62,707 bases of DNA from CAZGNZ01 sp964527215 (lineage in GTDB: Bacteria; Fidelibacterota; Marinisomatia; SCGC-AAA003-L08; JACNLC01): positions 1 through 62,707 of the forward strand of contig CAZGNZ010000023.1 in the NCBI GenBank assembly GCA_964527215.1, read 5' to 3'. The notes below the pieces were generated by a model. The model searched no databases. It worked only from the letters and a program-made list of their open reading frames with translations, and was not told the origin of the DNA. Position numbers and translations under genes: made by a program. This document shows, piece after piece, positions 8,066 through 16,611 of this stretch (positions are counted from its first letter, which is position 1; each line of letters starts with the position of its first letter).

Positions 8066-8683
8066 TCATTCATCGAGGACAGGAGGATTTTGCCAGTTCA
8101 CGGGACCATTGATAAAGCGCCATTTCAATCGAGGGAGAACAATGTCATTCCAGGCCTTTTTAAAATATTGATATGCATCATCCCATTCCAACCCGGTTCC
8201 CCAGCCGGAATGATAAAGAGTCACGATTGTTCTGCTGTCCCCAGCTTCTCGAAACCAAACCACAACTGAAGTCCGGTGTCCGCGGACATTGGGCAGGCTG
8301 GGCGGAGCATTCCAGGTGAAACTGATCATATCATACGGCTGCAGCGCGAGGAACACCATATCGTCTGCCCCTCGCAATCCCGGTTCGGCATTCGGAAGAA
8401 AGTAAATTTCAAAACTGCCGCCCGGTTTCGGATCAATTTTGCAGTCCGGTGCAAAAAAACTGCGAATCCCATCCTCTGTTGTCCAGGTTTCCCAAACGGC
8501 TTTTTTGCCGGCCGGAACGGTCACACTTCCGTTGATAATTCTGAAACAGGACTCTTCAGCGTGACTGCTGCTCTGTTGATTATGCGTTGGTTTCACACTG
8601 TTCTCATCTAACACGAATATTTCATGTGAATATCTATGCGTAAAAGGCTTCGCATTTTCCGGACGATGACGGATCTGCTCCAT
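8066..8683 (-). CDS. SRPBCC/AHSA1-like domain protein, N-terminus overlapping a repeat
   Basis: From about residue 45 the protein matches the AHSA1 branch of the SRPBCC (START-like) fold: GKKAVWETWTTEDGIRSFF, a DPKPGGSFEIYF strand pair, DMISFTWNAP, and a terminal helix WNDIVLPRLKWRF. The fold has a hydrophobic ligand cavity, but the ligand is unknown. The only upstream in-frame ATG (8683) lies inside the family A repeat at 8612-8917, so the first 23 codons are repeat-derived and have no good ribosome binding site. A GTG at 8614, exactly at the repeat boundary, or at 8596 could be the ancestral start. The insertion may therefore have altered or damaged expression. Domain call good, start uncertain. 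Confidence 0.72.
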   Translation of the reverse strand: MEQIRHRPENAKPFTHRYSHEIFVLDENSVKPTHNQQSSSHAEESCFRIINGSVTVPAGKKAVWETWTTEDGIRSFFAPDCKIDPKPGGSFEIYFLPNAEPGLRGADDMVFLALQPYDMISFTWNAPPSLPNVRGHRTSVVVWFREAGDSRTIVTLYHSGWGTGLEWDDAYQYFKKAWNDIVLPRLKWRFINGPVNWQNPPVLDE

Positions 8684-8917
8684 TCTACAGCGTTCGTCAG
8701 GAGACGGATTTTCAATTCTAATCGAAAAATGTTCTCAACGTACTGTCCAGTACGATTTCACTCATTTTTCTTCATATGCCTTGGTGATTGAGAACCCATG
8801 GGTTCTTTAACGGAAAAAGCGTCATTGACAGTCAGCACTAAATTGTGTTGAATTTTTGCTTTTTCCGCATCAATACATTTTCATCATCTCATCACGAAGT
8901 CTCATGAAATATCCGGA
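8612..8917 (+). mobile_element. MITE-like element, family A, copy 2
   Basis: The left end CACGAATATTTCATGTG (8612-8628) and right end CTCATGAAATATCCGGA (8901-8917) match the 17-base terminal repeats of copy 1, with mismatches. CTAA precedes the left end (8608-8611). The segment 8728-8785 is nearly identical to the reverse complement of the core of copy 1. About 100 extra bases (8790-8875) include the palindrome AGAACCCATGGGTTCT and a GGAAAAAGC / GCTTTTTCC pair, so this copy is longer. It overlaps the 5' end of the SRPBCC reading frame. Confidence 0.7.
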
Positions 8918-8986
8918 CTGAAGAGGATAGGCTTCATCTGTCAGAATGATGAAAAGTACTCGACATATAATCCTGTGTTCACGGAA

Positions 8987-9814
8987 CTACTCTGTACGGA
9001 CGCAGCGAAATCCGATATCATTTTCAGCATCTGTCCGAAAACGATAATCAAACTGCCAGGTCTTCAGATATTCAATAATAGAGTTCCAGCCACCGCCTTT
9101 TAGTACTCGGGATGAATAAATATCGAACAAGTACTCATCCTCGCACCACTCCCAAACATTCCCGGAAAGGTCATAAACGTCATAAATACTGGCACCCAGG
9201 GTTTCACCAACCCGAATTGCACTTCCATTGCATCCGATGAAATTGGCCATGTCACAGTCCGGAGCTTCATCACCCCATGGATAGGCACGTCCGGTATTCC
9301 CGCGGGCGGCTTTTTCCCACTCCATCTCTGTAGGAAGCCGCCAGCCGTAATACTCGGCAAATGCCTGCGCACCGTACCAAGTTACATAATTTGCAGGGTG
9401 GTTGACGAAATTCCGATTCACAAAAAACTGCTGACCGTTCCAGTTGATCAGACAGTTTTCCCCGGATATCCTCAGGTATGGAACATCCCCTTCCACTCCG
9501 TACCCATTGAAATATCCATAAACATACTGCTCATTCTCAACCGTTTGAAAATATATGCTGCCCTGATCAACAAGCTCCTGAAGAAATTCCTTGTACTGAT
9601 TGTTGGTTACTTCATGGATCATGATATCATAGCTGTAGTCAATGGTCATCTCAGTGGCATATTCACCATAAGTAAAAGGTCCGGCCGGTATTTCAGAAAA
9701 CTCAACAGGGAATGTGTCAACATCATCATCGGAAGTATCATCGCAGCTGGTCAGAAAAAATACAAGAGGAATGATAATCAGGATAGTAAACATTTTTTGA
9801 CTTGAAGTTCTCAT
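8987..9814 (-). CDS. SUMF1 / formylglycine-generating-enzyme-fold lipoprotein
   Basis: This 275-residue protein starts at the ATG at 9814, chosen because a perfect AGGAGG lies seven bases upstream; an upstream in-frame ATG at 9850 has none. A lipoprotein signal ends at LTSC. The mature part shows the FGE/SUMF1 fold: PVEFSEIPAGPFTYG, HEVTNNQYKEFL, HPANYVTWYGAQAFAEYYG, LPTEMEWEKAARG, YPWGDE, YDLSGNVWEWCED and RVLKGGGWNS ... GFRCVR. The cysteine pair of true formylglycine-generating enzymes is missing from the segment after GGGW (it reads NSIIEYLKTWQF). So it is probably a non-catalytic or differently acting surface protein. It lies 160 bases after the carboxypeptidase gene and may belong to that transcription unit. 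Confidence 0.82.
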   Translation of the reverse strand: MRTSSQKMFTILIIIPLVFFLTSCDDTSDDDVDTFPVEFSEIPAGPFTYGEYATEMTIDYSYDIMIHEVTNNQYKEFLQELVDQGSIYFQTVENEQYVYGYFNGYGVEGDVPYLRISGENCLINWNGQQFFVNRNFVNHPANYVTWYGAQAFAEYYGWRLPTEMEWEKAARGNTGRAYPWGDEAPDCDMANFIGCNGSAIRVGETLGASIYDVYDLSGNVWEWCEDEYLFDIYSSRVLKGGGWNSIIEYLKTWQFDYRFRTDAENDIGFRCVRTE

Positions 9815-9973
9815 GATTTCCTCCTTTAGATTAATTGAGAAACCGGGCAATGATCGACTTCGTACCTCATTTCATAGTCAGGCAATTTTACGGGTGTATT
9901 GTTTTTTGCCAGCCGTGCGAATCATCGAGGCTGCAGCTATGTCTGCGCTCACAGTCGGTTCAGATTCGGAGGT

Positions 9974-12208
9974 TTATTCCTCTATTATGATGCCGACCAA
10001 AGCAACAATATCCAAAACGTTTAACTCACCGTCATCATTCAGATCACCCTGTTCCAGCTCGAAAGGTGTGGGTTCCGGCAGAGAGCCGAGTATTAAGCCT
10101 ACCAGATATACGGCATCCAGAACGTTCACCTGCCCATCGTCATTAATATCGCCTTCAGGTATATCCATCTGAAATCCATAAAGGCGGATGTCATCTACAG
10201 CCACTCCCCAGTCGGTCACATAATTGTCTGAGCTCATCTGAAACTTCAGACGCAGTTCAGACACACCGGCATACCCGTCAAGAGAGATGAATTCAGAAAC
10301 CCAGCTGGAAGATCCGTCATACCCAAATTCAAGTTCATTCTGAACACCGTCTCCGCTGCCGGGACTCATATGAATCCCCTGAAGATTCTGCCATGTGCTG
10401 CCGTCGGACGAGGCAAATACCTGGGCAAAATCCCAGTCCTCCTCAATACCCCACGAAATCTGGTATTGAAGATACGGCGCAATCATATTTGTGAGATCAA
10501 CTGGATCGTTCAGCGTCAGATATGCAACGTACAAATTGGGATAGTCTCCTGCGGGGCTGTCCGTAAAACCGTAGTCCCCTTCCCATGCATTGCCGGAAAC
10601 TCCCCAACTGTTGGTATTCCAATGGTTCAAGCCTGATTCGGCATCGTCTGAGAACAGCAGCATGGGTGTCCCGGTGATGATTTCAACCTCCTGCGAGAAG
10701 TCATAATTCTGATCATCTGTCAGGCTGACCGTGAAAGTGACCGTGGCTCCGTTGTCCAAGTCTTCAGGGATCGTGACTTCCCAGAAATCACCCAAATCAA
10801 CGATTTCCCGACTGTCAAGTGCGGCAAATTCAATGGGCTCAAATTCAAAGTTATCCAATCCTTCCGCTGAAATGTTCAGATACACAGGGCTCTCGCCGGC
10901 TGAACGTCCCTGATTCATGAAATTCAAATTCATATAATAAGAATGGCCTGGAAGAAACTGATCCGTATCGAACGAGAGGCTGCCTTCATACTTCGCACCG
11001 GCGACCCAGGCAGCAAATTTATTTGGATGAATATGATCTTCTGCTATTTCCACGATTCGATCAGAATCCGCCCAATATCCGTCACCGCTGCCGCCCAGTT
11101 CAGGCGTATAGGCATAGATACCAAGTTCATTGTAAAAATAGGAATCAGAGTCTCCGTTGGCAGAATAATTAACCGTTTCCATTGCAGTACCATGAGCATA
11201 TCCGTTATAGCGGGTCATTTCAATGGCATATTCCTGAATGATATCGTAATCTTCATCCGGCGGCGGAAGATACGGTGTGGGTCCGGAGGGATATATCAGG
11301 TAGTTTCCGTATGTATGATAATTCAGAATCATCTTAAAATCGTGGTCCAGAACAAAATCGCGTATCACTTGGGTTTCCGGTTCGGAAAAAGCCGACGTTC
11401 CGCGATACGTTGAGCTACAGGAATTATTACTGGAACCTGAATTGTCATAGCCCCAATTGAATCCGTAATTCCGGTTGAGGTCCACACCGGTCAAACTGCT
11501 GGTGGCACATTCAGGATGGCGGTTTTTACGCTGCATTCCGCCTCCGTTTGGTGCAATCTCGTAATTGTATTCATATCCGTCCGGGTTTACAACGGGAATA
11601 AACCACATTTTTCTGTGATTTACCAACGCGGTGATCTCAGGATCAAGACCATAATTCTCCACCAGATGATACATATAATACATTACAGCCATTCCGCTGG
11701 CCCCTTCACGCGCATGATGCAGACCGGTGTACAGTATTTCCGGTTCACCTTCATCCAATTCAGGATTGTCACTGATGGCAGCAGCGTAAATGGTCCGCCC
11801 TTCATAGGATGTTCCGATTTCCTGAACCGCACTCACCAGATTCGGGTATTCCTCGTGGAGTTCATTCAGATGCTGAATCATCTCATCAAAAGTATAATAC
11901 CCCCCCATGGATCCCAAGCCGAATTCGCGGCTGTAAGGGGTGGTCAGTCGGGACGCGTAAAAGGATTCCAGATTGTCATGGATTATTTCGTATGGCAGAT
12001 TCCAGCCAAGAAAGACCTGAAATTCTTCATCCTCGAGGATTACATCAATATACGCACCAGGCCGTAGGTGAAGCGACTCTGGATCCACTCCAAGCTGCCA
12101 GAACCGATCAACTGTTTCCGGATTGGTATTCAACACTTGAATTTGTTTAAACCCGCCTGACATAAATGACAGACAAAGCAGAACAGCCAGAACCAGACGG
12201 AATTTCAT
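9974..12208 (-). CDS. Secreted M14 zinc carboxypeptidase with C-terminal dockerin-like repeats
   Basis: This 744-residue protein has its start at the ATG at 12208, preceded by GGGGGATA; an upstream TTG at 12220 is less likely. A signal peptide is followed by a peptidase M14 domain (about residues 100-400) with all expected ligands: HAREG (zinc His and Glu near 165-168), VDLNRNYGFNWG, NYHTYGNYLIYP (zinc His) and the catalytic Glu in TPELGG. A beta-rich segment and a jelly-roll-like region (LLFSDDAESGLNHW ... VDDIRLYGF) follow. The last 60 residues are two EF-hand-like repeats, DINDDGQVNVLDAVYLV and DLNDDGELNVLDIVALV. It should remove C-terminal residues from extracellular peptides or proteins. 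The gene begins one base after the stop of an upstream deiminase gene, so they form an operon. Confidence 0.93.
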   Translation of the reverse strand: MKFRLVLAVLLCLSFMSGGFKQIQVLNTNPETVDRFWQLGVDPESLHLRPGAYIDVILEDEEFQVFLGWNLPYEIIHDNLESFYASRLTTPYSREFGLGSMGGYYTFDEMIQHLNELHEEYPNLVSAVQEIGTSYEGRTIYAAAISDNPELDEGEPEILYTGLHHAREGASGMAVMYYMYHLVENYGLDPEITALVNHRKMWFIPVVNPDGYEYNYEIAPNGGGMQRKNRHPECATSSLTGVDLNRNYGFNWGYDNSGSSNNSCSSTYRGTSAFSEPETQVIRDFVLDHDFKMILNYHTYGNYLIYPSGPTPYLPPPDEDYDIIQEYAIEMTRYNGYAHGTAMETVNYSANGDSDSYFYNELGIYAYTPELGGSGDGYWADSDRIVEIAEDHIHPNKFAAWVAGAKYEGSLSFDTDQFLPGHSYYMNLNFMNQGRSAGESPVYLNISAEGLDNFEFEPIEFAALDSREIVDLGDFWEVTIPEDLDNGATVTFTVSLTDDQNYDFSQEVEIITGTPMLLFSDDAESGLNHWNTNSWGVSGNAWEGDYGFTDSPAGDYPNLYVAYLTLNDPVDLTNMIAPYLQYQISWGIEEDWDFAQVFASSDGSTWQNLQGIHMSPGSGDGVQNELEFGYDGSSSWVSEFISLDGYAGVSELRLKFQMSSDNYVTDWGVAVDDIRLYGFQMDIPEGDINDDGQVNVLDAVYLVGLILGSLPEPTPFELEQGDLNDDGELNVLDIVALVGIIIEE

Positions 12209-12209
12209 C

Positions 12210-13778
12210 TTATCCCCCAACGATCACATTGATCAGTGAAATCACATCCAGTACGTTGACGTTGCCGTCACCGTTCACATCTGCAAGCATAGCCGGATAA
12301 CCTTCCAGCGGCGCAGTTCCCAAAATGTGTCCAACAATACTGACAATATCAAGGACGTTGAGATCATCATCCAGATTTACATCTCCCGGCTGTGCGGGAA
12401 CACCGCCCACGGCAACAAAATCAAAATAACCTGCTATGGGAAGTGTATCGGAATTACCTGCTTCATCCCCGGCATGAATGAAATACCAGACATCCGTATC
12501 GACGGGCTGACTGGGAATAGCGCAAGAATATTCATTTTCATTTCCAGTCGGCGTCATTGGGATAAATTCATAATCGTCCATCAGACTGTTCTTCCAGGCA
12601 ACAAACAATTCAGATTCCACCAGGTCCATAGTACTCAATGGGGCAATAACAGCGATAACCGGGTATTCATCAAGAGGAAGATCCTGATTGTTGATTGGAT
12701 TATGGAAAATCTGAAGCATATCAAGATCAGGGATCCCTTTAGTGCGGCAGTGAAGCGCATCCGTAGATTCCCAGGAACCACTGAATCCCAGTACCTCATA
12801 TCCGGGAAGGGCTTCCTGGTAAACGGCCAAGGCATCATCATCATAGCTGCCGTTCATAATCGGGACCAATACCTTCTCATTCAGGATAAGCGAATTGGTA
12901 TAAGGCTGATTATTCGGCGTGTACACTCGAAATACTTCCCAGGGCTCATTCCATGCAGTCATATTCTCTGCAAAATACTGCGCAGTGGCTTCAAGTTCAT
13001 CATACTGAGAATGGGACTCGGGGACAGAGCGAATCAACACTTTTGTCGGCGACAGAAATTTGCCCCAGCAGTCGATATGGTCAATATACGTGTTATTGGG
13101 ATCCGGGATGCCGTGATATGTATGCAGCCCGTAATAATTATCCATAATCTCGTGAACTTCATTTTCTGAAAGGCCCGGATTTTCTTCATAAATCAGCTCT
13201 GATGACGCTCCGATTCCCAGACCGTCAGTCATGAAATTGCCGCCGGCTGAAACAATGTCGGAGTCAAAATACGAGGTTCCGAGGTGATTAGAAACGCGTT
13301 CCGGCACAGCATTGTCGTTGGGTCTGGGCCGGTTGTAAGTATGATCAACAACCACGACCTCTCCATTGCCGTCCACTGCCCACCATGGACCATAATCGCG
13401 GGTCCAGTAACTGTCGGTAGCTCCGGTTACAAATTCCACATTGTCCATATTGACGCCGCCGTTTTCCATAGTGTTCTGGGCCGAACTCTGCTGGCTGGCC
13501 GATACGAGGCAGTATACGATTGCATCTTCCGCCATTTCTGAGATTACACTGGTTGAAACTCCAAACGGATAGCGGATCAGAACACCCTGCATTCTCTCGA
13601 ATTCGGCGATGGCACGAACGGGTGCATTCGGCGGATCGGTCTGGCGGTCGTTCATTTCATAGATCAGATGACGGTTTTCCCATTCCCAGTCGGTGAAGCC
13701 GATCGGCAGTTCCTGTTTGGTTGTCTGTTCAGCAAAACACAGTCCCGTCAGCAACAGAAACCATAAAATCTTTCTCAT
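12210..13778 (-). CDS. Secreted peptidylarginine-deiminase-like enzyme 1 (PPAD/agmatine deiminase family), dockerin-like C-terminus
   Basis: This 522-residue protein has a signal peptide of about 17 residues. The core (about residues 50-370) belongs to the bacterial peptidylarginine deiminase/agmatine deiminase family: VRAIAEFERMQGVLIRYP, YWTRDYGPW (substrate-binding Asp), GGNFMTDG, HIDCWGKFL (catalytic His) and DALHCRT (nucleophilic Cys). These enzymes hydrolyse a guanidino group, turning arginine into citrulline or agmatine into N-carbamoylputrescine. The signal peptide argues for extracellular peptide or protein substrates. A beta-sandwich-like region follows (about 380-460), then two dockerin-like repeats (DVNLDDDLNVLDIV and DVNGDGNVNVLDVI). 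The start has GAGG seven bases upstream. It sits between a paralogue and the M14 carboxypeptidase. Confidence 0.93.
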   Translation of the reverse strand: MRKILWFLLLTGLCFAEQTTKQELPIGFTDWEWENRHLIYEMNDRQTDPPNAPVRAIAEFERMQGVLIRYPFGVSTSVISEMAEDAIVYCLVSASQQSSAQNTMENGGVNMDNVEFVTGATDSYWTRDYGPWWAVDGNGEVVVVDHTYNRPRPNDNAVPERVSNHLGTSYFDSDIVSAGGNFMTDGLGIGASSELIYEENPGLSENEVHEIMDNYYGLHTYHGIPDPNNTYIDHIDCWGKFLSPTKVLIRSVPESHSQYDELEATAQYFAENMTAWNEPWEVFRVYTPNNQPYTNSLILNEKVLVPIMNGSYDDDALAVYQEALPGYEVLGFSGSWESTDALHCRTKGIPDLDMLQIFHNPINNQDLPLDEYPVIAVIAPLSTMDLVESELFVAWKNSLMDDYEFIPMTPTGNENEYSCAIPSQPVDTDVWYFIHAGDEAGNSDTLPIAGYFDFVAVGGVPAQPGDVNLDDDLNVLDIVSIVGHILGTAPLEGYPAMLADVNGDGNVNVLDVISLINVIVGG

Positions 13779-13849
13779 ATCAGCGCCTCAATTTTCATAT
13801 GTTTTATCAAAATCAGCCCGCCTGCCGGGCAAACCTCATGCCGGCTTAA

Positions 13850-15352
13850 CTATCCGGCCACTATTAAATTCAGTATGATGATAATATCAAGGATATTCAC
13901 AATATCGTTGTCATCAAGATCCGCCAGATACAGCGCGTATCCGGTGAGATACTCTATATTGACGATGTGATTGACAATCATCACGATATCCATCACATTC
14001 AGACTGCCGTCCTGATTGATATCACCCGGCATGGCAGGGGTGCCGCCAGGGGTTTCAAATGCATAATACCCCGCAATCGGGAGTCGTTCAGACCGCCCGG
14101 AGCTGTCAGCAGCGGTGAGATAATACCAGACCTCCGTGTCAATGGGCTGAGGCGGAATCGCCCCCAGATACTCACCGTATTCATCTGTCTGGGTTAGTTG
14201 AACTGCATCATAATCATCCATCAGATGATTTTTCCAGAAAACCCGGATACTGTCGCTTATGATGCCGGTTTCGCTTAGATCATCCAGCGTAAGTGTAAAT
14301 TCGTATTCATCCAGAGGGAATTCCTGATTGTTGATGGGATTGTGAAACATCTGCAGCATTTCCAGATCCGGGAGAGCCTGAACCCTGCAGTGAAGAGCAT
14401 CGGTAGGCAGCCAGTCCCAGTAGTTAATGCCGATTACATCATATCCCGGCAGTGCTGCACTGAAGGATGCGATTGCTTCATCATCCCATTGACCGCCGCT
14501 CACCGGGATATACACTTTATCATTCAGGATAAACGAATTTGCATATGGTTCATCGTTGGGGGTATAGACCCGATACACTTTGTACGGTTCACCGAAGCAG
14601 TTCAGCGTTTCGGCATAATATGCTGCCACTGCCTCAATCTGGTTATAATAGAAATGGCTTGGAGGGACTTCCCGCACGATAATTTTTTCAGGAGAAAGAA
14701 ATTTTGCCCAGCAGTTGATGTGTTCGTGATAATTCCCTGTTGGATCAGGCTGTGTCATATGAAAAGTGGCACCGTAATAATCAGCCATTCGCTGATCCAC
14801 ATCTATTGTTGGATTTTCCGTATAGACAATGGTGGAGGCCGCAGCTGTAAAATATCCGTCAAACATCAAATTGCCGCCATTGTGTACAATGTCAGAATCA
14901 AAGTACGCCACATCAAGAAAGTCACACATTCTGGCGGGGACCTGATTGTCAAATGGTCGTGGCCGGTTATATTCAAAATCCACAACCACCATTTCATGAT
15001 TGCCGTCTACCACAAAATAGGGGCCGTAATCCTGTATCCAAATGCTGTCCAGAGCACCGGTTACAACCTCAACATGTTCCATATTCGCACCGGCTGCCTG
15101 CAGTTCCTGTTCTGCGTTGGTTTGCAGATAGCTTTCAACCAACACATAAACGGTCACGTCCTGGGACATATCGGCAATGAATGAAGCGGGGATACCAAAG
15201 CCATATGGATAGGCGACCATTACACCCTGTGAACGTTCAAATTCAGCCACAGGTCTCAGCGGACCATCCGGAGGATCGGTCAATTGGCTGAAAGACTGTG
15301 ATATGAGGAAAATCAGTCCAAGATAAATATGAAGTTGGGTGGTTTTTTTCAT
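13850..15352 (-). CDS. Secreted peptidylarginine-deiminase-like enzyme 2, paralogue of the next gene
   Basis: This 500-residue protein starts at the ATG at 15352, which gives a compact signal peptide (MKKTTQLHIYLGLIFLISQS). In-frame ATGs at 15364 and 15391 are possible, and none has a good ribosome binding site. The catalytic signature matches its neighbour: IWIQDYGPYFV (Asp), GGNLMFDG, HINCWAKFL (His) and DALHCRV (Cys). The beta-domain and dockerin-like repeats (DINQDGSLNVMDIV and DLDDNDIVNILDII) are also shared. The two proteins look like an old tandem duplication with full conservation of active-site residues, so both are probably active, perhaps on different substrates. It appears to be the first gene of the three-gene set, 71 bases before the second. 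Confidence 0.92.
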   Translation of the reverse strand: MKKTTQLHIYLGLIFLISQSFSQLTDPPDGPLRPVAEFERSQGVMVAYPYGFGIPASFIADMSQDVTVYVLVESYLQTNAEQELQAAGANMEHVEVVTGALDSIWIQDYGPYFVVDGNHEMVVVDFEYNRPRPFDNQVPARMCDFLDVAYFDSDIVHNGGNLMFDGYFTAAASTIVYTENPTIDVDQRMADYYGATFHMTQPDPTGNYHEHINCWAKFLSPEKIIVREVPPSHFYYNQIEAVAAYYAETLNCFGEPYKVYRVYTPNDEPYANSFILNDKVYIPVSGGQWDDEAIASFSAALPGYDVIGINYWDWLPTDALHCRVQALPDLEMLQMFHNPINNQEFPLDEYEFTLTLDDLSETGIISDSIRVFWKNHLMDDYDAVQLTQTDEYGEYLGAIPPQPIDTEVWYYLTAADSSGRSERLPIAGYYAFETPGGTPAMPGDINQDGSLNVMDIVMIVNHIVNIEYLTGYALYLADLDDNDIVNILDIIIILNLIVAG

Positions 15353-15691
15353 CAGTAAAGTCATGTAAAAATTTAGGGATAATCGCCGCATGACGATGAA
15401 GATTTTTTGTTACAATTTGTGGGATGATTGATACCCTTCATCCGATATAAAAACGCACTGGCGGGGGAATGGAGCGTTGATGAGATTTTAACAAACAGGC
15501 TGAATACCTCATACGGGTTCGGTTGTTTTTCTGTTACTTCCTTTCCTGGAGGTTCGCCGAATATTCCAAAGCATTCGACAAATACCAGATGGTTCCGTTT
15601 TTCAACTGACTGTTGAAAACTGACGGCGTTCCCGGACCCACTCACCCACTCGACCAATCGACAACACCCGTTCCTTCATGTTTTTACCTGC

Positions 15692-15775
15692 ACCCCTTCA
15701 GGGTTCTTCCGCGATTCTATCCGGTTCCCGGGGCTATGCCCCGGGCTGACGTACTTCAGCCCCTTCAGGGCTGGA
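15692..15775. repeat. REP-like GC hairpin cluster
   Basis: Three compact inverted repeats lie close together: ACCCCTTCAGGGTT near 15693, CCCGGGGC-TAT-GCCCCGGG at 15727-15745, and CAGCCC-CTTCA-GGGCTG at 15757-15773. The repeated CCCTTCAGGG theme and the spacing are typical of REP-type intergenic repeats in FCB genomes. Only one full copy is visible in this window. Confidence 0.55.
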
Positions 15776-16180
15776 AGATCTGATTTCAACTTGCGATCGT
15801 GGATTCACAGATTGAAAATTTCTCTCGAGATCACCCATCCCAAACCCCCACCCTCCTCAGGGGAATGGCACTTACGGGGAGTTCAGGATGCAGCAATCCC
15901 AAGTCCGACAATGGTTTTTACCGGAGAAAATTATTATTATCGAGCACGTACCTGTATTACTACTATGCATCCTGAGCCGCGATCCGGACAGGAATCATTG
16001 GCAATTGTTTTATTTTATATTGGTAACTGGTCATCTGGGATTGCATTCACCGCTTGCGACTGACCACTGACTAATCAATCATTTCACTATTATACCATTC
16101 CTCTACTCCGCTACTCAACCAATACCATTTCGCCAAGCCCAAACGCATTTGGTGTACAATGAAATTCTCTGACATTGAAT

Positions 16181-16204
16181 GTTCTTTTCTTTGAAGAAAA
16201 GAAC
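16181..16204. repeat. Perfect 11-base inverted repeat
   Basis: GTTCTTTTCTT at 16181-16191 is followed after two bases by its exact reverse complement AAGAAAAGAAC (16194-16204). No gene adjoins it, and there is no poly-T tract of the terminator kind. It is probably part of an intergenic repeat. Confidence 0.6.
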
Positions 16205-16564
16205 CAAAAGAACATGCGCTGCAGACCAATTTCATCTCGATTGTATTTTTCATTGGATGAGATTAACTCGTCCCGTCGAAAATCAGACGGGACTCAGACA
16301 ATAACATCTCATCCGCATCATGAAACATCCAATCTTGACAGTCTGCTCTTCGCTCAGACTGACTGAAATTGTACTGAATGCGCGAATAAACAAACCAGTC
16401 AACTCACCCCTGCCTGGGAAACGCCACTCAACCAAAAAACCATTTCACCATTTCACCATTTCACTGCTCAACAGCATCCTGCCGGGAAGCCCGACTTAAC
16501 CAATCAACCAGTCGACGGCAACCAGTCAGCGTCAAAATGATTTTTGTTTGTCCCAAAAATGAAA

Positions 16565-16586
16565 AGCCCCGGAGTAATCCGGGGCT
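16565..16586 (-). terminator. Rho-independent terminator of the 16612-17046 gene
   Basis: A perfect nine-base stem, AGCCCCGGA / TCCGGGGCT, with a four-base loop lies 26 bases beyond the stop codon of the minus-strand gene. On the minus strand it is followed by a T-rich run (TTTTCATTTTTG), as expected for an intrinsic terminator. Confidence 0.8.
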
Positions 16587-16611
16587 GAGATTAAAAAGTG
16601 GTTGTGGTGGG

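Larger units (their letters stand above)
15392..16611. other. Gene-poor, hairpin- and low-complexity-rich region
   Basis: In these 1220 bases I see no convincing gene on either strand. The stretch holds two adjacent GC-rich hairpins (15727-15773), a perfect 11-base palindromic hairpin (16181-16204), a short tandem tract of CCATTTCA-type units (16440-16468), and many strand-biased words such as ACTCAACCA and ACCAGTCAAC that are poor in G. The right end carries the terminator of the next minus-strand gene. It looks like accumulated repeat debris rather than a decayed single gene. Confidence 0.6.

Noticed and set aside
12327..13169. Long plus-strand frame opposite the first deiminase gene
   Set aside because: It has no recognisable motif and an unusual Ile/Arg/His-rich composition typical of an antisense shadow. 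The minus strand has complete catalytic motifs.
16440..16468. Possible CRISPR array or minisatellite at the CCATTTCA tract
   Set aside because: Only about three imperfect short units are present, with no spacers and no cas genes nearby.
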